Positions 1 through 6,003 of a DNA stretch of 7,581 nucleotides are shown here, in pieces. Position 1 is the stretch's first letter, and every line of letters starts with the position of its first letter. Location of the stretch: contig JBNMOT010000155.1 in the NCBI GenBank assembly GCA_051275515.1, forward strand, positions 1-7,581, in the 5' to 3' direction. Under the pieces are notes generated by a model. It ran no database searches and was not told where the DNA came from. It saw only the letters and a list, made by a program, of their open reading frames with translations. The stretch comes from Oleispira sp051275515. GTDB taxonomy: Bacteria; Pseudomonadota; Gammaproteobacteria; Pseudomonadales; Oceanobacteraceae. Both the position numbers and the translations under genes were made by a program.

Positions 1-81
1 CCCAATAGTCCGTTGCGAGTATGCAAAATGAGTCAATAATTAGCTTATTAATGAATAATAGAATGTTTTTTTAAGCATTTC

Positions 82-95
82 TTGATCTAAAGCAA
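82..95. promoter_or_regulatory. FNR/Anr-like box upstream of the hydrolase gene
   Basis: The sequence TTGAT-CTAA-AGCAA matches the FNR/Anr consensus TTGAT-N4-ATCAA at 9 of 10 defined bases and lies about 38 bp before the hydrolase start. The nine-base string TTGATCTAA recurs at 119-127. In an AT-rich stretch such a match can arise by chance, so this is a candidate oxygen-responsive site only. The rest of positions 1-133 is AT-rich, and I see no convincing gene or sigma-70 promoter in it. Confidence 0.25.
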
Positions 96-133
96 ATTTT
101 GTTTGTTAATTGGCCGAATTGATCTAATTAAAA

Positions 134-808
134 GTGAATCGTGTGGAACTTATACAAAACGGCCCCAAAGAAGGACCTGCTTACCTTTTCGCCCATGGCG
201 CAGGAGCCGATTTAAATTCCGTGTTTATGACGGAAGTCGCTGAGGCTTTGGCAGATAAGGGAATCAGAGTGGTACGTTTTAATTTTCCTTACATGATTAA
301 ACGAGCACAAGACGGTAAGCGCAGACCACCCGATCGCGCGCCTAAATTACTAGCGGCTTATGAAGCGGTTATTAAATATTTAAATTGCCCAGTGGTCATC
401 GGAGGTAAATCAATGGGAGGAAGAATGTCGTCGATGCTATTGGCAGACAATACTTTTCGAGAAAAGTTTGACCGCTTGCCTATATTAGGCGGTGCCTGCG
501 TGGGCTTCCCATTCCACGCCCCCGCTAAAGATCCTAAAGATCGCTTAAATCATTTACGAGGGCTAACTCAGCCACTTCTAATTATTCAGGGCACAAGAGA
601 CACTATGGGTACCTTAGAAGAGGTTAATGGCTATATTCAAGAGGGAAAAATAAATCCCACAATACAGGTGCATTGGTTAGAAGATGGTAATCATGATCTG
701 AAACCCAGAAAAGTCTCAGGCTTCAGCCACCGGCAACACATTGATAGTGCGATTGAGCAGATGGCTGAGTTTATTCTTAATGTGCACGAGCAAAATAATA
801 CTATTTAA
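134..808 (+). CDS. Alpha/beta hydrolase of the Tex30/KANL3-like family
   Basis: This is a 224-residue soluble alpha/beta hydrolase. The oxyanion-loop HGAGAD lies at residues 21-26, the nucleophile elbow GGKSMGGR at 90-97 (Ser93), the acid in GTRDTMG (Asp156) and the histidine in GNHDLKP (His187), so the catalytic triad is complete. Length and motifs fit the short Tex30/KANL3-like hydrolases (COG3571 type), whose bacterial substrates are generally unknown; an esterase or dienelactone-hydrolase-like activity is inference. No signal peptide is visible. The start is GTG at 134, because an in-frame TAA at 125-127 excludes anything earlier; a second GTG at 143 is possible. No clear Shine-Dalgarno precedes either, so expression may be weak or leaderless-like. 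The gene converges on the ABM-protein gene with a gap of only 40 bp, in which no strong terminator is seen. Confidence 0.88.
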   Translation: MNRVELIQNGPKEGPAYLFAHGAGADLNSVFMTEVAEALADKGIRVVRFNFPYMIKRAQDGKRRPPDRAPKLLAAYEAVIKYLNCPVVIGGKSMGGRMSSMLLADNTFREKFDRLPILGGACVGFPFHAPAKDPKDRLNHLRGLTQPLLIIQGTRDTMGTLEEVNGYIQEGKINPTIQVHWLEDGNHDLKPRKVSGFSHRQHIDSAIEQMAEFILNVHEQNNTI

Positions 809-848
809 AGAATTATGTATGTTGGCGAGCGTTTTATTGCTCACGATC

Positions 849-1130
849 TTAACCCGTCAGTACCATAATTTTTTCGGAACTGGTCAGGATTGGCTGAATG
901 GCCGCAATGACATTGCGACGCGCTTCAGATGTCTGCCATTTTTGCCAAGCGGCTAAGCTTCTCCAGTTTGTGATGATGACTCTGTGGTTTTCATCACTGG
1001 CATCTTTATAATTTGCACCTGACATGTAACCGGGTGCTTCAAGGATCGCCCGCAAGGTATCTTTAATTGCTGCGTCGTAATTTGATTCCATACCCTGAGC
1101 AACTTTGCGCTCAATAATTACCTTAATCAT
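849..1130 (-). CDS. ABM-domain (antibiotic biosynthesis monooxygenase-like) small protein
   Basis: This 93-residue protein has the size and layout of a single ABM dimeric ferredoxin-like domain. It opens with a beta strand (MIKVIIERKV), followed by an amphipathic helix around residues 15-30, the APGYMSG turn at 32-38, a strand VIITNW at 51-56, and a helix with AWQKWQTS at 61-68. The W-x(4)-AW-x-KW pattern around residues 56-65 is typical of the family. Family members include quinol monooxygenases, haem-degrading enzymes and many stress-related proteins of unknown substrate, so the reaction here cannot be assigned. The gene follows purK on the same strand after an 87 bp gap that holds a candidate promoter, so it is probably only loosely linked to purEK. 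ATG at 1130 is preceded by a weak AAGG-containing stretch. Confidence 0.8.
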   Translation of the reverse strand: MIKVIIERKVAQGMESNYDAAIKDTLRAILEAPGYMSGANYKDASDENHRVIITNWRSLAAWQKWQTSEARRNVIAAIQPILTSSEKIMVLTG

Positions 1131-1179
1131 TGTCTTGTCTTGCCTTGATGAACATGTTGAATAATGACCCTACAAGTAA

Positions 1180-1208
1180 GTCATAGGGCCTAGCGATAGA
1201 ATTTTCAA
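1180..1208 (-). promoter_or_regulatory. Candidate sigma-70 promoter for the ABM-protein gene
   Basis: On the - strand TTGAAA (1208-1203; 5/6 to the -35 consensus) is followed, after 17 bp, by TATGAC (1185-1180; 4/6 to the -10 consensus). This puts a start site about 40 nt before the ATG at 1130. The box begins about 10 bp after the purK stop. A CCCTA/TAGGG inverted repeat (1168-1172 and 1184-1188) overlaps the -10. It could be a weak hairpin or an operator, but no T-run follows it. Confidence 0.35.
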
Positions 1209-1217
1209 TTGTGACGA

Positions 1218-2318
1218 TTATTTTTGCCAAACTCCAGCAGGAATTAAGCCTGCTAATTGACTTATTTTAGCATCACGTTCAGCGGTATCGTGAGCGGTAA
1301 TCGTTACGTGCCCTAGTTTACGTGCAGGGCGAGCTTCTTTGCCATAACTGTGCACATAAGTCTCTGTCATCTTATCGGCGGCAGAGGTTGGGCTTTCATC
1401 ACTGATCACGTTGATCATTGCGGTCGCCGGGAAGAGAGAATCCGTTGACGTAATATCTTGGCCGGTGACGGCTAGCATGTGGTTACGGAATTGACTGGTC
1501 ACAGCCCCTTCAATAGACCAGTGCCCTGAGTTATGAACTCGTGGTGCTACTTCATTGGCAATTAAATTATCTTCAACTTCAAACAGCTCTAACGTAATCG
1601 TGCCTACATAATCTAGCTGGGTGGCTATCTGTTCGATATAGCGTTGCGCAATGGCTTGTTTTTCTGCACTAAAGCCATGAGCGGGGTACAGTGAATAACG
1701 TAAAATACCTTCGTGATGAATATTCTCAGTCATTGGCCATACTTTAATATTACCACTTTCACTGCGCGAACCAATAACGGAAATTTCACGAATGAAAGGA
1801 ACAAAGGCTTCAGCGATTAATTCACGATTACCAATCTCATCCCAACACGCCTGAGCGTCTTCTGCTTGGCGTAAAACGAATTGGCCTTTGCCATCATAGC
1901 CTTCTGTGGTGGTTTTCATGATAATCGGTAAACCAAGCTGTTCTATGGCGTCATGAATATCTGCCAAGCTGTTGACCGCATGAAAATCTGCAGTAGCAAT
2001 ACCGGCTGCGCGTAATGCATTTTTCTCAGTGATACGATTTTGAAAGGTCTTCAAAGACGTGAGGTTTGGGAACACCTTGGTCTCAACACTTTCCATTTGT
2101 GCAACGATATGAGCAGGGATATTTTCTGTTTCATACGAAATACGATCATTGGATGCTAAGAATGTTTGTAAGCTGGTTTCATCATAAGCGCGTAAATCGT
2201 AAAGGTTTACCGTTAGGTCGCTTTGCTCAGCAATGCTGGCTGCTAACATTTGACCCAATTGACCATTTCCTAAAATACCTAATGTGCTAACCCCAGGTTT
2301 ATTAATATTGGTGTTCAT
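1218..2318 (-). CDS. purK: N5-carboxyaminoimidazole ribonucleotide synthase PurK
   Basis: PurK converts 5-aminoimidazole ribonucleotide, ATP and bicarbonate to N5-CAIR in cytosolic de novo purine synthesis. At 366 residues it is close to the usual length of about 355. It is an ATP-grasp enzyme. The N-terminal dinucleotide-like loop GILGNGQLGQM is at residues 14-24, YETENIP at 62-68, the ATP-binding segment MKTTTEGYDGKGQ at 134-146, and the metal/active-site block NEVAPRVHNSGHWSIEGA at 255-272. All key residues appear intact. Its ATG overlaps the purE stop by one base (TAATG), which indicates translational coupling. The product is handed to PurE. No PUR-box operator is obvious upstream of the pair. 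The assignment is essentially certain. Confidence 0.97.
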   Translation of the reverse strand: MNTNINKPGVSTLGILGNGQLGQMLAASIAEQSDLTVNLYDLRAYDETSLQTFLASNDRISYETENIPAHIVAQMESVETKVFPNLTSLKTFQNRITEKNALRAAGIATADFHAVNSLADIHDAIEQLGLPIIMKTTTEGYDGKGQFVLRQAEDAQACWDEIGNRELIAEAFVPFIREISVIGSRSESGNIKVWPMTENIHHEGILRYSLYPAHGFSAEKQAIAQRYIEQIATQLDYVGTITLELFEVEDNLIANEVAPRVHNSGHWSIEGAVTSQFRNHMLAVTGQDITSTDSLFPATAMINVISDESPTSAADKMTETYVHSYGKEARPARKLGHVTITAHDTAERDAKISQLAGLIPAGVWQK

Positions 2319-2812
2319 TAGTATTCTACTCTCGGATCAGGCTGACTTAATATGGTATTGGTTTGGTTTTGTTGAAACTTAAGAATACGCTGGGTCAGTT
2401 CACTGTCGCTGGTGGCTATAATTTGAGCCGCTAATAAACCGGAATTCTTAGCACCCGCATCACCAATGGCCAATGTACCTACCGCAACACCTCCAGGCAT
2501 TTGAGCAATAGAAAGAAGTGAATCTATGCCATTAAGCGCGCGAGATTTAACGGGGACTCCTAAAACAGGCAGTACGGTTTGAGAAGCACACATACCGGGT
2601 AAATGCGCAGCACCACCGGCACCGCCAATAATGACTTTTAGGCCACGGCTTTGAGCGCTCTTAGCGTAATCGAACAATAAGTCAGGGGTTCGGTGAGCGG
2701 AAACAACATTTACCTCATAAGGCACTTCCAACAAGTCGAGCATATCAGCAGCATGCTTCATAGTTGGCCAGTCACTTTTAGAGCCCATAATAATGCCAAC
2801 GAGCGCAGTCAT
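2318..2812 (-). CDS. purE: N5-carboxyaminoimidazole ribonucleotide mutase PurE (class I)
   Basis: PurE moves the carboxyl group of N5-CAIR to carbon 4, giving CAIR for the next step of purine synthesis. The 164-residue protein carries GSKSDWP at residues 10-16, SAHRTP at 38-43 with the conserved His40, and the glycine-rich GGAGGAAHLPGM at 63-74 with His70. A PurK partner next door fits class I mutase rather than the class II AIR carboxylase that works without PurK. The C-terminal tail after about residue 145 is polar and lacks recognisable motifs. A good Shine-Dalgarno (AGGA, 2820-2823) sits 7 nt before the ATG. As first gene of the purEK pair it probably drives both from the extended -10 promoter just upstream. 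Confidence 0.97.
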   Translation of the reverse strand: MTALVGIIMGSKSDWPTMKHAADMLDLLEVPYEVNVVSAHRTPDLLFDYAKSAQSRGLKVIIGGAGGAAHLPGMCASQTVLPVLGVPVKSRALNGIDSLLSIAQMPGGVAVGTLAIGDAGAKNSGLLAAQIIATSDSELTQRILKFQQNQTNTILSQPDPRVEY

Positions 2813-2844
2813 AGTCTTGTCCTAGCAGATCGAGAAAGTCGCGG

Positions 2845-2853
2845 ATTCTAACA
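2845..2853 (-). promoter_or_regulatory. Candidate extended -10 promoter of purEK
   Basis: The - strand reads TGTTAGAAT, an extended -10 element (TGn followed by TAGAAT, 5/6 to consensus), placing a start site about 25-30 nt before the purE ATG. No good -35 hexamer is present at 16-18 bp; that position falls inside the upstream terminator hairpin. This is the only promoter-like element between the terminator and purE. Confidence 0.4.
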
Positions 2854-2864
2854 CAAAGCAAATT

Positions 2865-2894
2865 AAAGGGCGATTGAGTCATTTTAATCGCCCT
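2865..2894 (-). terminator. Intrinsic terminator of the lipid operon
   Basis: On the - strand a perfect 9-bp stem, AGGGCGATT pairing with AATCGCCCT, encloses a 10-nt loop and is followed by TTTAATTT. It begins 28 bp after the stop of the acyl-CoA synthetase gene and precedes purE on the same strand. It therefore separates two - strand transcription units. Confidence 0.75.
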
Positions 2895-2921
2895 CAATAA
2901 TTCTAAAATAATCAATCCTGT

Positions 2922-4736
2922 TTAGAAACGTATATCTTGCTGCTTAATGCTATGAAGTATTTGGCTATCGAGCGGAACAAATTGCTTGTGTTGATGTGAC
3001 ATAAAAAAGATAGGATCGTCGACTTGATTTAAGTCGTAATGCTCTTCTTTTAACTCAACTTTGCGATATTTAAAGGTCCCCGTAATCTCTTCTTGCTCGC
3101 GTATGCGAATAAAAATAGGGATGGCATAGGCAGGCAGTTTTTCGTGTAAGTGACGTGAAAAAGCCGCTGCATCAAAATCATTAATATCTTTTAGCGTCAG
3201 AGCTGCCATGCCGGCACGGCCATCGGTGCCAGGGATTTCAACGCCATAGGCAACACTGTGTTCGACCCCTGGGTATTCATTGGCAACGGCTTCAACTTCG
3301 GTAGTGGCAACGTTTTCGCCTTTCCAGCGATAGGTATCCCCTAAACGGTCGGCAAAGGCGATGTGCTTGAAACCTTGGTTGATCACCATATCGCCCGTAT
3401 TGAACCAACGGTCTTGTGCGCTGAATACGTGTTTAAGTATTTTTTTCTCACTGGCCGCTTTATCCGTATAGCCTTCAAACGGTTGCTTATCATTGATTTC
3501 GGTGATCAGTAGGCCTGTACCGCCTTTTTTTACGGGCAGCATAAATCCTTGTGCATCGCGGATAGGTTCATCGGCTTCAATATTATATTCAACAATATTG
3601 TAAGGCATCGGGCACATACCGGCCGTGCAATCCAAGTTTAACGCATTAGTGAACACGAGATTACATTCGCTAGCACCGTAAAATTCATTGATATGATCAA
3701 TGCCAAAGCGTTGCTTAAATTCCATCCAAATGTCGGAACGTAAGCCATTACCAATAATCGCTCTAATCGGGTGATCTTGATCGTTGGCTTGAGCGGGGCT
3801 GTTTAACAAATAACGACACAGTTCCCCGATGTAGCAAAATGTGGTCGCTTTATGTTGACGAATTTCATCCCAAAAACGACTAACGCTGAATTTTCGTCCT
3901 ATCGCCAAGCAACCACCAGCACCTAAAATACCCGCCATGGCAACGGTAAGGGCATTGTTGTGATAAAGCGGTAAGCTTAAATACATCACATCTTTGTGCG
4001 TCAGCCGCATAGACGCAAACCCCATACCTGCCATAGATTTGTGCCAACGGTAGTGGCTCATAACAGACGCTTTGGGCAAGCCGGTTGTGCCCGACGTGAA
4101 GATGTAAAAGCAAGGCTGTTTCAATTGAATTTTGTGGGTGGTTTCAGGATTTTCTACTGATTCGCCGGCCGTGACGATTGCCATATCGTGATAAACGTTA
4201 GGGCAGCTTTTAGCGCCCGTGTCTTTTAAATAATGTAATTGAGTACGTAACGTGATGTCTAAGCGTTCAATAACCGGCGCCATCATTTCTATTTGCTCTT
4301 CGCCAATGAGCATCATTTTGGGTGTTACCAAATTGATGCTATGAAGCAAGGCTTCGCCGCGTTGGGAGGTATTGATCATAGCGGCAATCGCCCCCGTTTT
4401 GACGACGGCGAGAACGGCGATTAAGCACTCAGTGCGGTTTTCAATGTTAATACCAATGGCATCGCCCGGTTGAATCCCCTGGCTGATAAAGTAATGAGCA
4501 TATTGGTTTACCCAAGCATTGACTTGGCGGTAGCTGAACTCATTGTTCTGATAACGAATCGCTGGGCTATTAGGGCGTTTATGCGCATGTTTTTCTAAAT
4601 GGCTACCGATTGAACGGTAGCGGTCGGGCTTTGAGCTAATAAGCGTGTATAAGCCCTTGGCTAAAGGGAGTAACCCTTTTTGTTGAAAAATTGTTTGGCT
4701 GGCAATATTCGTAAATTTTACTAATCGAGCTTTCAT
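2922..4736 (-). CDS. Long-chain acyl-CoA synthetase, FadD6/FATP (VLACS) type
   Basis: This ATP-dependent ligase activates long- or very-long-chain fatty acids to acyl-CoA. Counted from the chosen start (604 residues), it has the AMP-forming P-loop TSGTTGLPK at 214-222, YGASE at 353-357, the adenylate-binding NTGD ending at 449, the FATP/VLACS signature GENVATTEVE at 473-482 and the C-terminal TGTFKYRK with its catalytic lysine at about 556. The FATP signature distinguishes it from classical FadD. The N-terminus is hydrophobic and basic, as in membrane-associated members. An earlier in-frame ATG at 4769 would add 11 residues. I prefer ATG 4736 because AAAAGG (4748-4743) lies 6 nt before it, whereas the earlier ATG has no ribosome site and forms part of a hairpin. 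It is the last gene of the lipid operon and is followed by a terminator. Confidence 0.92.
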   Translation of the reverse strand: MKARLVKFTNIASQTIFQQKGLLPLAKGLYTLISSKPDRYRSIGSHLEKHAHKRPNSPAIRYQNNEFSYRQVNAWVNQYAHYFISQGIQPGDAIGINIENRTECLIAVLAVVKTGAIAAMINTSQRGEALLHSINLVTPKMMLIGEEQIEMMAPVIERLDITLRTQLHYLKDTGAKSCPNVYHDMAIVTAGESVENPETTHKIQLKQPCFYIFTSGTTGLPKASVMSHYRWHKSMAGMGFASMRLTHKDVMYLSLPLYHNNALTVAMAGILGAGGCLAIGRKFSVSRFWDEIRQHKATTFCYIGELCRYLLNSPAQANDQDHPIRAIIGNGLRSDIWMEFKQRFGIDHINEFYGASECNLVFTNALNLDCTAGMCPMPYNIVEYNIEADEPIRDAQGFMLPVKKGGTGLLITEINDKQPFEGYTDKAASEKKILKHVFSAQDRWFNTGDMVINQGFKHIAFADRLGDTYRWKGENVATTEVEAVANEYPGVEHSVAYGVEIPGTDGRAGMAALTLKDINDFDAAAFSRHLHEKLPAYAIPIFIRIREQEEITGTFKYRKVELKEEHYDLNQVDDPIFFMSHQHKQFVPLDSQILHSIKQQDIRF

Positions 4737-4742
4737 AAGATA

Positions 4743-4748
4743 CCTTTT
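4743..4748 (-). promoter_or_regulatory. Ribosome binding site that decides the ligase start
   Basis: AAAAGG on the - strand is separated by TATCTT from the ATG at 4736. The alternative ATG at 4769 has only AT-rich sequence lacking a purine-rich SD, so this site argues for the shorter 604-residue product. Confidence 0.6.
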
Positions 4749-4751
4749 AAA

Positions 4752-4767
4752 GGTGCTGTTAAGCACC
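4752..4767 (-). other. Intercistronic hairpin before the ligase gene
   Basis: GGTGCT-TAAC-AGCACC is a perfect 6-bp stem with a 4-nt loop, followed on the - strand by TTTAAAAGG. It sits between the dehydrogenase stop and the preferred ligase start, 3 nt from the ribosome site. The short T-run makes it at most a weak terminator; an mRNA stability or translation-tuning element is equally possible. Confidence 0.5.
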
Positions 4768-4778
4768 ATTTGGCGTTG

Positions 4779-5987
4779 TTATTTTAATTCGCTAGAGGAC
4801 TTATTTAATAAACGACGGGCAATAATCAATTGTTGTATTTGTTGGGTACCTTCAAAAATATCAAGGATTTTTGAATCACGTGCCCATTTTTCTAATAATT
4901 CATCTTCACAATAACCGACGTTACCCAATAGTTCTACACATTTTAGCGTGACTTCATTGGCAACCCGACCCGCTTTTGCTTTAGAAATAGACGCATCCAT
5001 TGAGTTTGGTTGGCCGTTATCCGCCATCCAAGCGGCTTTGATCGTCAGTAAACGAGCGGCTTCAAGCTCAGCTTCCATGCGATACACTTCAGATTGTAAG
5101 TAGGAACTAAGCTTACCAGGGCGTTTATAATCAATATCAATACCTTGTTTTTTCAACAATTCTTTGGTGCGTTCAATGGACGCTGTGGCGACACCGACCG
5201 CCATAGCAGCCACCACGGGACGAGTATTGTCAAACGTTTGCATGACACCCGCGAAACCTTTCTCTGGGTTGACCTCTTCACTGCCCAATAAATTAGCGCG
5301 AGGAACGCGGCAATCATTAAAGCTGATGGCGGCGGTATCAGATGCCTTGATGCCAAGTTTTTTCTCTAAGCGAGTGACTTCCATTCCTGGCGTGCCTTTT
5401 TCAACCACGAAGGATTTTATGGCGGCCTTGCCTACACTTTTATCAACGGTTGCCCACACGACGACGGCATCGGCGCGCTCACCGGAGGTCACGTAGATCT
5501 TTTCACCATTAATGATGTAATCCTCGCCCTCTTTTTTAGCGGTTGTGCGAACGGCCGCGGAATCTGATCCACAGCTTGGTTCTGTAATCGCCATCGCGGC
5601 CCATTTATTACCGAATCGTGCAAGCTGTTCTTCGTTGGCGACCGCCGCAATTGCGGCATTACCTAAACCTTGGCGTGGTAGGGTCAAAGATAAACCCACA
5701 TCACCGCGACACAGTTCTGCTAGGCCTAGCACCGTCCTCATATTAATACCATTTTGAATCTGGCTACTGTCTTTTTTCCCTTGGCGTAACTTACTTGAAC
5801 CCGCGCCACCGTCTTCTAAGGCGTCGTTCATGCCGTCCATAATCGCCGCGAACATATCTAACTCAATAGGGTATTCATGTTCAGCTTTATCGTATTTACG
5901 AGAAATTGGACGGAAAACATGGTCAGCAGTCTGGCGAGCTTGATCAACTAACATGCGTAGCTTTTTTGGAACTTCTAAATAAATCAT
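4779..5987 (-). CDS. Acyl-CoA dehydrogenase (catalytically intact)
   Basis: This FAD enzyme introduces the alpha-beta double bond of an acyl-CoA, the first step of beta-oxidation. The 402-residue protein has all three domains. The flavin-region signature AITEPSCGSDSAA is at 133-145, the second family signature runs from E352 to D371 (ELLGNVGYC followed by K and D), and IFEGTQQIQQ near the C-terminus supplies the catalytic base Glu379. Residues about 52-82 form a polar, glycine-rich loop (DGGAGSSKLRQG and following) longer than in standard short- and medium-chain enzymes; it precedes the RQGLGNAAIAAVAN helix. Chain-length preference cannot be read from sequence. Translation starts at ATG 5987 behind AGGAAA (5998-5993), 16 bp after the upstream dehydrogenase gene, so the two are almost certainly co-expressed. 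Confidence 0.93.
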   Translation of the reverse strand: MIYLEVPKKLRMLVDQARQTADHVFRPISRKYDKAEHEYPIELDMFAAIMDGMNDALEDGGAGSSKLRQGKKDSSQIQNGINMRTVLGLAELCRGDVGLSLTLPRQGLGNAAIAAVANEEQLARFGNKWAAMAITEPSCGSDSAAVRTTAKKEGEDYIINGEKIYVTSGERADAVVVWATVDKSVGKAAIKSFVVEKGTPGMEVTRLEKKLGIKASDTAAISFNDCRVPRANLLGSEEVNPEKGFAGVMQTFDNTRPVVAAMAVGVATASIERTKELLKKQGIDIDYKRPGKLSSYLQSEVYRMEAELEAARLLTIKAAWMADNGQPNSMDASISKAKAGRVANEVTLKCVELLGNVGYCEDELLEKWARDSKILDIFEGTQQIQQLIIARRLLNKSSSELK

Positions 5988-6003
5988 AACTATTTCCTAA
6001 AAA

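Noticed and set aside
44..73. TTATT-AATG-AATAA stem followed by a T-run as a terminator of an upstream gene
   Set aside because: The stem is all A/T and only 5 bp, and no upstream gene can be seen in the window.
827..842. GAGC/GCTC hairpin between the converging hydrolase and ABM genes as a shared terminator
   Set aside because: The stem is only 4 bp and no T-run follows, so it is too weak to call.
741..956. 71-codon + strand open frame overlapping the hydrolase end and the ABM gene end
   Set aside because: It overlaps two better-supported genes in other frames and its product has no motif; it is a shadow.
5164..5496. Antisense open frame of 110 codons within the intact acyl-CoA dehydrogenase gene
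   Set aside because: It lies wholly opposite a strongly conserved coding region, shows no family motif and has no ribosome site; it is a composition shadow.
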